From positions 25,360 through 89,359 of the forward strand of contig CASFPE010000016.1 in the NCBI GenBank assembly GCA_949296575.1: a stretch of DNA of 64,000 nucleotides. The letters run 5' to 3'. Made by a program: the position numbers and the translations under genes. Origin of the DNA: an uncultured Bacteroides sp. (lineage in GTDB: Bacteria > Bacteroidota > Bacteroidia > Bacteroidales > Bacteroidaceae). The notes under the pieces are model-generated. The model did no database searches. It was not told where the DNA came from and was given only the letters and a program-made list of their open reading frames with translations. Below, in pieces: positions 51,382 to 60,288 of this stretch; within the stretch, counting starts at the first letter, position 1, and each line of letters begins with the position of its first letter.

Positions 51382-52287
51382 ATGAAAATGAAATATTTGC
51401 GTCCCCTTTTTCTGGTTGTGCTGATGGCGGCCACCACGTTTTCCGCTGCCTATGCCCAGCATCGCAACAAGCGTTATTTAGAATACATTGCCAAGTATGA
51501 CGGCATTGCCGTGGAGCAGATGAAGGAATACAAGATACCGGCGAGCATCACGTTGGCGCAAGGTTTGTTGGAATCGGGCGCGGGACGCAGCGAATTGGCG
51601 CGGAAATCCAACAACCATTTCGGCATCAAATGCGGAAGCCGTTGGCGCGGGCGTTCGGTGCGGTATGACGACGATGCCCGCAATGAATGTTTCCGGGCTT
51701 ACCGGAGTGTGAGTGATTCCTACGAAGATCATTCCCGCTTTCTGGCAACGGGGGCGAGGTATGCTTTCCTTTTCCGGCTGGACATCACGGATTACAAAGG
51801 CTGGGCGCGGGGGTTGAAGAAGGCCGGATATGCCACAGACCCGTCATACGCCAACCGCTTGATACAGATTATCGAGGATTATGAACTGTACAAATATGAC
51901 GCGGATTCGAAGAAGCGCAAGCGGAGAAAGGGGCAAGAAGCCTTGCCCCACCAAGTGTACGTTGCCAATGAACTGCTTTATGTGGTGGCGCGCCGGGGCG
52001 ACACGTTCAAGGAGATAGGCAAGGAGTTTGGCATCAAGTGGAGGAAACTGGTGGATTACAATGACTTGCACAAGAAGTACACGTTGGCCGAAGGCGACAT
52101 TGTGTACCTTCAGCGGAAGAAGAAGAAAGCTGGAAAACGTTTCCAAGTTCACATTGTGAAAGCGGATGATTCCATGCACAGCATCTCCCAGAAGTACGGC
52201 ATCCGCCTGAAGAACCTCTACAAGATGAACCGGAAAGACCCGGAAGAATACATCCCCACAGTGGGCGACCGGCTGAAATTGCGTTGA
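51382..52287 (+). CDS. Glucosaminidase with two LysM domains
   Basis: 301 residues; signal peptide to SAAYAQ (about 26). Residues about 35-170 are a glucosaminidase domain with the catalytic Glu in LAQGLLESGAGRSELA and NNHFGIKC, and the SYEDHSRFL and YATDPSYANRLI motifs. Two LysM domains follow (LLYVVARRGDTFKEIGKEFGIKW, about 200-245, and HIVKADDSMHSISQKYGIRL, about 255-300). Cuts peptidoglycan glycan strands in the periplasm. It converges on the MATE gene with only 11 bp between. Confidence 0.92.
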   Translation: MKMKYLRPLFLVVLMAATTFSAAYAQHRNKRYLEYIAKYDGIAVEQMKEYKIPASITLAQGLLESGAGRSELARKSNNHFGIKCGSRWRGRSVRYDDDARNECFRAYRSVSDSYEDHSRFLATGARYAFLFRLDITDYKGWARGLKKAGYATDPSYANRLIQIIEDYELYKYDADSKKRKRRKGQEALPHQVYVANELLYVVARRGDTFKEIGKEFGIKWRKLVDYNDLHKKYTLAEGDIVYLQRKKKKAGKRFQVHIVKADDSMHSISQKYGIRLKNLYKMNRKDPEEYIPTVGDRLKLR

Positions 52288-52298
52288 CGCGCTTCCTT

Positions 52299-53639
52299 TC
52301 AGATTCTCTTATCCTGCCATTTCCCTTTGTAGATGTAGAGGCAAGAGAGGGTGAGGATGAGCAGGCTGTACACGTGTTCGGCCGTCCAGCACCAAGCCAC
52401 GTCCCAGTGGAGATGGAAAATGGTGTAAACGATATAGGCTGCGTAAATGGTCAATGCCGTCGACTCTAACAGGAGTGCGGCGCGGGTATTCCCCGTGCCG
52501 GACACGGCTTGGAAATAGATGAATCCCGGCAGGGTGAAAAGATAGGATGAGCAAAGCACCCAAAGTGCCGGTATGGATGCTTCGACCAGTGTGGCGGAGT
52601 CGGTGTACACATGAAGAATCACTTCCGGGAAAATGGAGAACAACAGGATGACGGGCAGGACAATCAAGGCGGCCATGCGGACGATTTGCAGGATGGTGCC
52701 TTTCACGCAGGCGATGTTTCCGGAGCCTATCAGGTTGCTTATCAATGTGCTTCCCGTGGAAGCGAAAGCCATGGTAATCATGAATGGGATGGACGACACG
52801 TTGCGGATGATGTTGGTGATGGCCAACGGGCGTTCGCCTAAATGTTCGACGGCGATGAAGAACAGGAACCATGTGGACATGGAAAGGCAGTTTTGAATCA
52901 TGGTCCAGATGGAGATGTTGAAGATTTGCTTCAATGTGGCTATGCGGAATCCGCTGAAGCGGTTCAAACCGTATTTGCGGACATCTATTTTCCGGCAGGT
53001 ATAGACGATGAAGAACACGAGCGACACCAATTCGGACAGGGAAGAACCAATGGCTGCCCCGGCAATGCCCAATGCCGGCATCCCGAATTTGCCGAACACG
53101 AGGATGTAGTTGAACACCACGTTGGACAGCACCATGACGATAGAGTTGAGGGTGAGTGTCTTGGTTTGCGTGGTGCCTACGAAGAAAGCCCTGAACATGA
53201 TGGCGATGAAAGAGAAGAAGAAGCCGTACACCCTCCAGTTGATGTAGGAGATGGTGGCGTTGAAAACCTCGTCGGACTGGATGATGCCTTTGAGAATCAA
53301 GGGCGAGAACAGTTGCGAGAAGGCAAACATGACGGCTGCCAAGGCAAACAGGAAGAGGATGCCTTGGTAGAATATGGCCCCGATTTGCCGGTAGTTCCCT
53401 TCTCCGTTGCGACGGCCGATGATGATTTGCGCTCCGATGCTGAAGCCGAAGCCTATCATGAAGATGATCATGTAGTAGACGCCGGCCAATGCTGATGCGC
53501 CTAATTCCACTTCGCCCACGCGCCCCATGAAAGCTGTATCGGTCATGCCGATTAATTGTTCCATGATGAGGCTGATCAGGATGGGGTAAGTGACCGTCCA
53601 GATTTCCTTGTTTGTGTATTTCCGGGCTGCTTTTTCCAT
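52299..53639 (-). CDS. MATE-family multidrug/Na+ exporter
   Basis: 446 residues, twelve hydrophobic helices. The N-terminal half has IWTVTYPILISLIMEQLIGMTDTAFMGRVGEVELGA, the classical MATE opening; the second half repeats it (VSSIPFMITMAFASTGSTLISNLIGSG). Inner-membrane antiporter expelling cationic drugs or metabolites using Na+ or H+. Single gene between the glucosaminidase and rng. Substrate unknown. Confidence 0.93.
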   Translation of the reverse strand: MEKAARKYTNKEIWTVTYPILISLIMEQLIGMTDTAFMGRVGEVELGASALAGVYYMIIFMIGFGFSIGAQIIIGRRNGEGNYRQIGAIFYQGILFLFALAAVMFAFSQLFSPLILKGIIQSDEVFNATISYINWRVYGFFFSFIAIMFRAFFVGTTQTKTLTLNSIVMVLSNVVFNYILVFGKFGMPALGIAGAAIGSSLSELVSLVFFIVYTCRKIDVRKYGLNRFSGFRIATLKQIFNISIWTMIQNCLSMSTWFLFFIAVEHLGERPLAITNIIRNVSSIPFMITMAFASTGSTLISNLIGSGNIACVKGTILQIVRMAALIVLPVILLFSIFPEVILHVYTDSATLVEASIPALWVLCSSYLFTLPGFIYFQAVSGTGNTRAALLLESTALTIYAAYIVYTIFHLHWDVAWCWTAEHVYSLLILTLSCLYIYKGKWQDKRI

Positions 53640-53666
53640 GCGTGCGGGGTGTTAAAGGGAAGCAAT

Positions 53667-53701
53667 AAAGAAAAGCTGTCCTTCAAAGGCAGCTTTTCTT
53701 T
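53667..53701 (-). terminator. Terminator of rng
   Basis: AAAGAAAAGCTG (53667-53678) pairs with CAGCTTTTCTTT (53690-53701), perfect 12-bp stem, 5 bp after the rng stop; read on the minus strand it ends CAGCTTTTCTTT. Confidence 0.82.
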
Positions 53702-53705
53702 CAGT

Positions 53706-55280
53706 TTATTTAATCTCGATTTCCTCTTTCATGTCGATTTCTTCTTTGTTGGAATCATAGAATTTGTATTCCAAGAAAGCGAGGCTCTGATCGGGGATGA
53801 TCTTGATTCCGAAGCCATATTTCATTTGCCACCTGCGTTTCATGGAGACGACTCCTTGGTTCACGTAGGCTGCGATGTATGGGTGGATGTGCAGTTTGAA
53901 TTTCTTTATCTTCAATTTGTTGACCAAATAGTCTATTTTGTTTTCCAATGTATCCGTAAAGAGGATAGACGCTTTTATGGTTCCTTTCCCGAAACAGGTC
54001 GGGCAGGTTTCGGTGGTGTTCACGTCCATGGCGGGACGCACTCTCTGGCGTGTGATTTGCATTAAGCCGAATTTGCTTAATGGGAGTATGTTGTGTTTGG
54101 CCCTGTCCAATTGCATGTTCTGGCACATGCGTTCGTAAAGCTTCTGCCTGTTCTCGGCTTCGTTCATGTCGATGAAGTCCACCACGATGATGCCTCCCAT
54201 GTCGCGAAGCCGGAGTTGCCGTGCCAGTTCGTCGGCTGCCCCCAAATTTACGTCAAGGGCATTGGCTTCTTGCCCGTTGTTGGACTTGGAGCGGTTGCCG
54301 CTGTTCACGTCCACGACGTGCAATGCTTCGGTATGCTCGATGATGAGGTAGGCTCCGTTCTTGTAGGAAATGGTTTTCCCGAACGAGGATTTGATTTGCT
54401 TCGTGATGGCAAAATTGTCGAAGATGGGAAGTTCGCCCTTGTAGAGCTTCACGATGTTTTCCCTTTCGGGCGCGATGAGCGCCACATAGTCTTTCACTTC
54501 TTTGTGGACTTTTTCATCATTGATGTAGATGTTTTCAAAAGAAGGATTGAACAGGTCGCGCAGCAAAGCCACGGTCCGGCTGGTTTCTTCGTACACCAGC
54601 GTGGGCAGCTTGGTGGCTTTCTGCACTTTGGCGATGGCATCTTCCCAATGCTTTAACAACACTTTCAGTTCTGAATCCAGTTCGGCCACGCGTTTCCCTT
54701 CGGCCACTGTCCTGACAATGACGCCGAAATGCTTGGGCTTGATGCTTTGCAGCAGCTGTTTCAGGCGGGCGCGTTCTGCGCTGGACTTGATTTTTTTCGA
54801 GACAGACACGTCATCGTTGAAAGGAACCAAGACGAGATACCTTCCTGCAAACGACAGTTCGCAGGTGAGGCGCGGCCCTTTGGTGGAAATAGGTTCTTTC
54901 ACGATTTGCACGAAGACTTCTTGCCCCACCTTCAACGTGTCGGACACCGTGCCGTCCTTGTCTATGTCGGGCAGGATGGTTGCTTTCGATACAGGGTTGA
55001 GTTTCTTCCTGTCGCTGATGGTTTGCCTTACATATTTGTTCAGAGAGTTGAATTGCGGACCTAAGTCCTGGTAATGAAGAAAAGCGTCTTTTCCATAACC
55101 GACATCCACGAAACAAGCATTTAGGCCCGGCATGATTTTCTTGACACGGGCCAAGTACATGTTGCCCACCGAGAAAGAAAGGCTTTGGCCTTCTTTTTGC
55201 AACTCCACCAAGCGTTTGTCTTCCAACAACGCGATGGAGATTTCTTTGGGCTGTACGTTAACTACAAGTTCGCTGGTCAC
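53706..55280 (-). CDS. rng: Ribonuclease G/E family endoribonuclease
   Basis: 524 residues with a GTG start. S1 RNA-binding domain in the first about 130 residues (GNMYLARVKKIMPGLNACFVDVGYGKDAFLHYQDL). The DNase I-like catalytic part includes GGIIVVDFIDM with the metal-binding Asp residues, and the zinc-link CPTCFGKG joins the dimer. No long C-terminal scaffold, so RNase G-like. Processes rRNA and tRNA precursors and decays mRNA. First of a conserved set rng - hup - mutY - ssb - gldE - gldD. Confidence 0.94.
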   Translation of the reverse strand: MTSELVVNVQPKEISIALLEDKRLVELQKEGQSLSFSVGNMYLARVKKIMPGLNACFVDVGYGKDAFLHYQDLGPQFNSLNKYVRQTISDRKKLNPVSKATILPDIDKDGTVSDTLKVGQEVFVQIVKEPISTKGPRLTCELSFAGRYLVLVPFNDDVSVSKKIKSSAERARLKQLLQSIKPKHFGVIVRTVAEGKRVAELDSELKVLLKHWEDAIAKVQKATKLPTLVYEETSRTVALLRDLFNPSFENIYINDEKVHKEVKDYVALIAPERENIVKLYKGELPIFDNFAITKQIKSSFGKTISYKNGAYLIIEHTEALHVVDVNSGNRSKSNNGQEANALDVNLGAADELARQLRLRDMGGIIVVDFIDMNEAENRQKLYERMCQNMQLDRAKHNILPLSKFGLMQITRQRVRPAMDVNTTETCPTCFGKGTIKASILFTDTLENKIDYLVNKLKIKKFKLHIHPYIAAYVNQGVVSMKRRWQMKYGFGIKIIPDQSLAFLEYKFYDSNKEEIDMKEEIEIK

Positions 55281-55709
55281 AGTTGTTTTTCAATTAAATG
55301 TTTATGATTCTTCAGGGGCTGCTTGGAGGCAATGCGGGAAGGCTTTTGGCGTTACCGGGTAAAAGCCGGAATCTTTCATAGTAAAATTTCAAATTTTACC
55401 TGAAAAGTTGCGGGCATTTTCCCATAATGTTTCCCGCCTTGTGCCGCAACTTTCCTTGCGTGCTGGAATCCAAGCAGTTTCTAAATAAAGAACAAACTCG
55501 AAAACTGTCATCTAATGTAGTGAGCTTTGCAAGTTTGTTCTCTATTTCTGATTTGTGCAATCACAGACTAAAGTCTATTTCCGGCTTTTATGTCTGTTCT
55601 TTCTCAATCTTTTTTTCCGCTTGTGGGTAGACATTTTATGTCTTTTTTTCTTCTTTCCGCTCGGCATAATTTTAAAAATTTATGAGTTAATAATATTGTT
55701 GTTGATTTG
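55281..55709. other. 429-bp gap between rng and hup with a perfect palindrome
   Basis: No credible gene. GTAAAATTT-C-AAATTTTAC (55381-55399) is a perfect 9-bp-arm palindrome about 100 bp upstream of rng, a candidate operator or a site in a long rng leader. The rest is AT-rich with no repeats. Confidence 0.45.
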
Positions 55710-55985
55710 TTACTTCTTTACTGCGATTGTAAATGTCTTGGCAGGCTTGAATGCCGGTATGTTATGCTCTGGAATGATGATAGTGGTGTTCTTGGAAATG
55801 TTGCGGGCAGTCTTTTGGGCTCTCTTCTTGACGACAAAACTACCAAATCCACGGAGATATACATTCTCTTCATTTTCCAATGATTTCTTCACGGCGCTCA
55901 TGAATGCTTCTACAGTTGCAAGGACCGTTGTCTTGTCAATGCCTGTATTTTTGGCAATTTCGTTTACGATATCAGCTTTTGTCAT
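55710..55985 (-). CDS. HU-family nucleoid protein
   Basis: 91 residues from the ATG at 55985. HU motifs: MTKADIVNEIAKNTGIDKTTVLATVEAFM, the signature GFGSFVVKKRAQKTARN, and the arm PEHNIPAFKPAKTF. Binds and bends DNA as a dimer. Divergent from mutY with 145 bp between starts. Confidence 0.94.
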   Translation of the reverse strand: MTKADIVNEIAKNTGIDKTTVLATVEAFMSAVKKSLENEENVYLRGFGSFVVKKRAQKTARNISKNTTIIIPEHNIPAFKPAKTFTIAVKK

Positions 55986-56036
55986 ATTTGCTATTATTAA
56001 ATAAGTGGTTATACGATTTCTTAATTTTTTGGACTG

Positions 56037-56044
56037 CAAATATA
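56037..56044 (-). promoter_or_regulatory. -7 box of the HU gene promoter
   Basis: TATATTTG on the minus strand, 52 bp before the HU start codon. A matching -33 element is not clear. Confidence 0.5.
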
Positions 56045-56130
56045 TAGCTTTTTGGGCTATCCAAGAAATATATTATGAAGAATTTGAGAAAAAATGTTTC
56101 CCGTATGGATTCTTCAACTACTTTTGCCGC

Positions 56131-57231
56131 ATGAATACGAATGCAGGTTTGGATTTCACGGTTAAATTGATGGATTGGTACCGGGCAAATCAACGTGACT
56201 TGCCGTGGCGCCATAGCAAAGACCCTTATCATGTGTGGGTTTCTGAAATCATATTGCAGCAAACCCGTGTGGGCCAAGGCGCGGACTATTACCATCGTTT
56301 CGTCCGGCGTTTCCCGTCTTTGGATGCTTTGGCTGAAGCCACCGAAGACGAAGTGTTGAAGTATTGGCAAGGGTTGGGGTATTATGCCCGTGCGCACAAC
56401 CTTCATGCGGCAGCTAAAAGCATGCAAGGCGTTTTCCCCGCTACGTATGAAGGAGTCCGGGCATTGAAAGGAGTGGGGGATTACACAGCTGCTGCCATTT
56501 GCTCCATAGCTTATGGCTTGCCTTATGCGGCAGTGGATGGGAATGCCTATCGGCTGTTTTCCAGATATTTCGGCATAGAAGAACCTGTTGATTCGCTTCG
56601 AGGGAAGAAAATGGTTGCTGCTTTGGCCCAGGAAATGCTGGATGAGAAGCAGCCGGGTGCCTACAACCAAGCGGTGATGGACTTCGGCTCTTTGCAATGC
56701 GTGCCGTCGTCGCCGGACTGCAATGCCTGTGTGTTGCGGGATTCTTGTTGGGCTTGCGCCAACGGCATGGCCGGGAAATTGCCTGTGAAAACCAAGAAAA
56801 CCGCCATCCGTGAGCGTTATCTCTCTTACATATATGTTACAAAAGGTGGTTGGGCCTATATCCGCAAGCGGGAATCCGATGATATTTGGAAAGGGCTCTA
56901 TGAACTGCCGTTGGTTGAAACGGAAGCCCCTTTGGACTTGGCGGGTTTGTTGAGGCGGCCTATGTTTGCAAGCATAGGCGGCAATATTCCCTTGTCCGCC
57001 TCTTTTGCGGGAAGCATGAGGCATGTGCTTTCCCACCAAGTGTTGCATATAAGGTTTTACAGGGTGGTTGTCCCTGAAGATGCAGATGCGGAAGGCGCTT
57101 TCCGCTTGTTCGCATGCGTGCCGAGGGAGGAAGTCAAAGAATACGCGTTCCCCAAACCGGTTTATCAAATGCTGCCAGAATTGGAAAGCGAGGAGCCGGG
57201 AGGCGGGAACAACAAGAAAAAAATCAAATAA
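56131..57231 (+). CDS. mutY: Adenine DNA glycosylase MutY
   Basis: 366 residues from the ATG at 56131 (an upstream in-frame extension has no homologous features and overlaps the HU promoter). Catalytic Glu39 in WVSEIILQQTRV. The helix-hairpin-helix ALKGVGDYTAAAI carries the catalytic Asp. The iron-sulfur cluster ligands are CVPSSPDCNACVLRDSC. The C-terminal Nudix-like domain (about 235-350) reads 8-oxoG. Removes A paired with 8-oxoguanine. Confidence 0.95.
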   Translation: MNTNAGLDFTVKLMDWYRANQRDLPWRHSKDPYHVWVSEIILQQTRVGQGADYYHRFVRRFPSLDALAEATEDEVLKYWQGLGYYARAHNLHAAAKSMQGVFPATYEGVRALKGVGDYTAAAICSIAYGLPYAAVDGNAYRLFSRYFGIEEPVDSLRGKKMVAALAQEMLDEKQPGAYNQAVMDFGSLQCVPSSPDCNACVLRDSCWACANGMAGKLPVKTKKTAIRERYLSYIYVTKGGWAYIRKRESDDIWKGLYELPLVETEAPLDLAGLLRRPMFASIGGNIPLSASFAGSMRHVLSHQVLHIRFYRVVVPEDADAEGAFRLFACVPREEVKEYAFPKPVYQMLPELESEEPGGGNNKKKIK

Positions 57232-57242
57232 CCGGCCAAATG

Positions 57243-57274
57243 TTTGTGTGGTATCGCAATTCTATCTAATTTTG
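57243..57274 (+). promoter_or_regulatory. Promoter of ssb
   Basis: TTTG (57243-57246), 20 bp, TAATTTTG (57267-57274), 23 bp before the start codon. Confidence 0.7.
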
Positions 57275-57296
57275 TCACATCAAAAAAATATATATT

Positions 57297-57767
57297 ATGT
57301 CTTTGAATAAAGTAATGCTGATAGGCAATGTAGGGAAAGATCCTGATGTGAGGCATCTTGACACCGGAGTGGCCGTTGCAAGTTTTCCCTTGGCAACGAC
57401 AGAAAGAGGTTACACGCTGCAAAATGGCACCCAAGTGCCGGAACGGACGGAATGGCATAATATAGTTTTATGGAGAGGGCTGGCGGACGTGGCAGAAAGA
57501 TACGTCCACAAAGGAGACAAACTATACATAGAAGGCAAAATAAAGACACGCTCTTATGATGACCAGAACGGGATAAAGAGGTATGTGACGGAAATATTTG
57601 CCGACAATATGGAAATGCTTTCTCCAAAAGCAAATGCAAATGGCAACGCCAACCCGCAAGGAATGCCTCAGCCGCAGCAGAATAATGCCGCAGGGGCAGC
57701 GCAGGCAAACGAGCCGCTTCAACAAGCCGGGCCTTTTGATGGCGGCACTGACGATTTGCCGTTCTAG
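57297..57767 (+). CDS. ssb: Single-stranded DNA-binding protein
   Basis: 156 residues. OB fold in residues 1-105 (NKVMLIGNVGKDPDVRHL, ERTEWHNIVLWRGLADVAERYVHKGDKLYIEGKI). A Gln/Ala/Asn-rich disordered linker follows, then the acidic protein-docking tip DDLPF. Own promoter; 23 bp before gldE. Confidence 0.95.
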   Translation: MSLNKVMLIGNVGKDPDVRHLDTGVAVASFPLATTERGYTLQNGTQVPERTEWHNIVLWRGLADVAERYVHKGDKLYIEGKIKTRSYDDQNGIKRYVTEIFADNMEMLSPKANANGNANPQGMPQPQQNNAAGAAQANEPLQQAGPFDGGTDDLPF

Positions 57768-57790
57768 ATTGTTTAACTAAAACATGTATT

Positions 57791-59128
57791 TTGGATTCGG
57801 ACGTGTATTTATGCCCTTGGGCATTTTTATTTACTAATGTGACGATTGCGCCCCTTGCTTTTGCGGGGGGGATTGTTTTGTTGTGCGCCATTTTGTCGCT
57901 GTGCCTTTCCGGTTTTATCTCTGCATCCGAAGTCGCTTTCTTTTCCCTGACTTCGGAGGAAAGAGGGCAGCTCTCAGAAAGCACCCATCCTTCTGACAGG
58001 AAGATAAGCAGGCTGCTTGATAATTCCGAACGTTTCTTGGCCGCGCTTTCCATCTCGAACACGATTGTGAACGTGGCGTTTGTCATCCTGTTGGACTATT
58101 TCTTCTCAAAATGGATTCATTTGGGATGGGGGACGGGGCTTGAATTGTTCCTCTTTACCGTTGTGGCGGCTTTCCTGCTGTTGTTGTTCGGGGAAATGTT
58201 GCCGAAAATTTATTCTGTGCAAAATGCTTTAAGTTTTTCCCGGAAGGCTGCTCCTTTCATTTATGGGCTGGATTACGCATGCAGGCCTCTTTCGGCCGTA
58301 TCTTCATGTATTGCCACAGCCATTGATGCGCGCAATAAAAAGCGGAAATACAATCTTTCGGTGGATGAATTGTCGCATGCCTTGGAATTGACGGACAAGA
58401 ATGAAATATCAGATGAGAATAACATCCTGGAAGGAATCATACGTTTCGGCGGGGAGACGGCCAAAGAGATTATGACTTCGCGTCTGGACATGGTGGACCT
58501 TGACATTAAAGCGTCTTTCAAGGAAGTTCTGCAATGCATCGTCGACAATGTTTATTCCCGCATACCGGTTTATTCTGTTTCCAAAGACAACATCAAAGGC
58601 ATCTTGTACATTAAAGATTTGCTTCCTCATTTAGGGAAAGGGGACAACTTCAGGTGGCAGTCTTTGATGCGGCCTGCCTATTTTGTGCCGGAAACGAAAA
58701 TGATTGATGACCTGCTCCGTGATTTCCAAGCCAACAAGATACATATTGCCATTGTGGTGGATGAGTTTGGAGGCACCTCAGGCCTTGTGACGATGGAAGA
58801 CATTATTGAGGAAATTGTGGGTGAAATCAATGACGAGTATGACGAGGAGGAGCGAAACTATGTCCGTCAGGATGAGAGTACGTATATTTTCGAGGCAAAG
58901 ACCCAATTGACCGATTTCTATCGGATTACAAAGCTTGACCCGCAAGAGTTTGAAGCGGTGAGCGGCGATGCGGATACGTTGGCTGGCTTGCTGTTGGAAA
59001 TCAAGGGAGAGTTCCCGGCATTGCATGAGGTTTTGCTATATAAACAATATAAATTTGAGGTATTGGCCATGAATGACCGCCGGATACTGAAAGTAAAGTT
59101 CACGATAGAAAATGAGACCAATAGCTAA
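57791..59128 (+). CDS. gldE: Gliding-motility-associated GldE, CNNM/CorC-type membrane protein
   Basis: 445 residues with a TTG start (no in-frame ATG before the first helix). Three or four membrane helices with the CNNM signature (LCLSGFISASEVAFFSLT, LFGEMLPKIYSVQNA). Paired CBS domains (MTSRLDMVDLDI to RIPVYSVSKDNIKGILYIKDLL, and VVDEFGGTSGLVTMEDIIEEIVGEI) are followed by the CorC-type C-terminal domain. Related proteins bind or move Mg2+. In gliding bacteria GldE supports GldD and T9SS function. It overlaps gldD by 17 bp. Confidence 0.9.
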   Translation: MDSDVYLCPWAFLFTNVTIAPLAFAGGIVLLCAILSLCLSGFISASEVAFFSLTSEERGQLSESTHPSDRKISRLLDNSERFLAALSISNTIVNVAFVILLDYFFSKWIHLGWGTGLELFLFTVVAAFLLLLFGEMLPKIYSVQNALSFSRKAAPFIYGLDYACRPLSAVSSCIATAIDARNKKRKYNLSVDELSHALELTDKNEISDENNILEGIIRFGGETAKEIMTSRLDMVDLDIKASFKEVLQCIVDNVYSRIPVYSVSKDNIKGILYIKDLLPHLGKGDNFRWQSLMRPAYFVPETKMIDDLLRDFQANKIHIAIVVDEFGGTSGLVTMEDIIEEIVGEINDEYDEEERNYVRQDESTYIFEAKTQLTDFYRITKLDPQEFEAVSGDADTLAGLLLEIKGEFPALHEVLLYKQYKFEVLAMNDRRILKVKFTIENETNS

Positions 59129-59690
59129 ATACCGTTTATTCATAGGAAGTTATGCCGTAGTGTTGCTGCTTGTCTCTATGGTTTTCTCGGACTGTTCTGG
59201 CAAGAAACAGCCCATGCTGCCTGATGCGGTTTACTCCATGTCGTCCGACACCCTTCCTTTCCGATTTGAAGTGTCCGACCAAGCTGTGTTTTCCGTGCAA
59301 CGGAACAAAGCAGAGGAATATTTTTGCAACATCAATTATCCAGGCTTGAATGCCTGTATCTATTGCACATGGCATGGCATGCAATCAGGCGACCTTGAAA
59401 CAATGGCGCGAGAAAGCCGCGCCTTGGCTTATTCTCATGTGCAGATGGCAACGGGGATCGATGAGCAATTTTATGCCGATGACGTGAATCATGTTTATGG
59501 TATCTTATACGACATCAAAGGCCCTGTGGCCACGCCTTTGCAACTGGCTCTGACGGACAGTGCAAATTATTTTTTCAATGCTTCTCTGTATTTCAATGCC
59601 ACGCCTGATGCGGATTCATTGGCTCCTTACGTGGCGCATATCCGAAAAGACGTGGAACAGATGATGCGAACTTTCACATTTTGCCGTTGA
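59112..59690 (+). CDS. gldD: Gliding motility lipoprotein GldD
   Basis: 192 residues, lipobox FSDC (about Cys27). GldD features: YPGLNACIYCTWHG and YGILYDIKGPVATPLQLALTDSANYFFNASLYF. In this group of non-gliding gut bacteria GldD is thought to support the type IX secretion system, which fits the T9SS-tailed protease and LRR protein in the window. Starts inside gldE; 1 bp gap to the next gene. Confidence 0.9.
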   Translation: MRPIAKYRLFIGSYAVVLLLVSMVFSDCSGKKQPMLPDAVYSMSSDTLPFRFEVSDQAVFSVQRNKAEEYFCNINYPGLNACIYCTWHGMQSGDLETMARESRALAYSHVQMATGIDEQFYADDVNHVYGILYDIKGPVATPLQLALTDSANYFFNASLYFNATPDADSLAPYVAHIRKDVEQMMRTFTFCR

Positions 59691-59691
59691 C

Positions 59692-60288
59692 ATGCCTTTG
59701 CTGTTGAAACGCACCGAGGGTGAATTGGCGTGGGGCATTTGGAAGATGGAACCAGCCCCCGGCAAGAACAAGCGGACGCTTGAAACGGAATCGGTGAATG
59801 CTTTGCTGGCCGACTTGTGCGGCAAGCCCAGGCTCATCCTGCACGAGGAGAACGGGCAGCCTTACCTTGAAGACCATTCTTTCCACATCAGCGTGTCGCA
59901 CACCAAAGGCTATGCCGCAGTGGCATTGCACCCGCGCTTCCGGGTGGGCATCGACATCGAGCATTTCGGCATGACTGTCTATCGGGTGCGGGAGAAGTTC
60001 ATGCAAGAGGATGAACTGGAGGAGGCCGATGTGGAGGATATTTACCAGTTGCTGCTCTATTGGTCGGCCAAAGAGGCGGTGTACAAAGTGCTGTCCATGG
60101 ACGGTGTGGAGTTGAAGCGTCACATCCGCATCTTCCCTTTTGAGATGGAGGAGGAAGAAGGCGAACTGAACGCCATAGAATTGAAAACGGGAACCCGCAA
60201 GGAGTTCCCGGTAAAGTATCTGCTCGACAAGGAGTTCGTACTCACTTATACGGTGGACGAGCTTAGAGGCGCTCCAACTGCACCGTGA
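59692..60288 (+). CDS. 4'-phosphopantetheinyl transferase (Sfp-type)
   Basis: 198 residues. Mg/CoA-binding motifs: HISVSHTKGYAAVAL, RVGIDIEHFG and YWSAKEAVYKVL. Moves phosphopantetheine from CoA to carrier proteins. Final gene of the mutY/ssb/gld set. Its last 26 bp overlap the 3' end of the convergent tnaA gene. Confidence 0.92.
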   Translation: MPLLLKRTEGELAWGIWKMEPAPGKNKRTLETESVNALLADLCGKPRLILHEENGQPYLEDHSFHISVSHTKGYAAVALHPRFRVGIDIEHFGMTVYRVREKFMQEDELEEADVEDIYQLLLYWSAKEAVYKVLSMDGVELKRHIRIFPFEMEEEEGELNAIELKTGTRKEFPVKYLLDKEFVLTYTVDELRGAPTAP

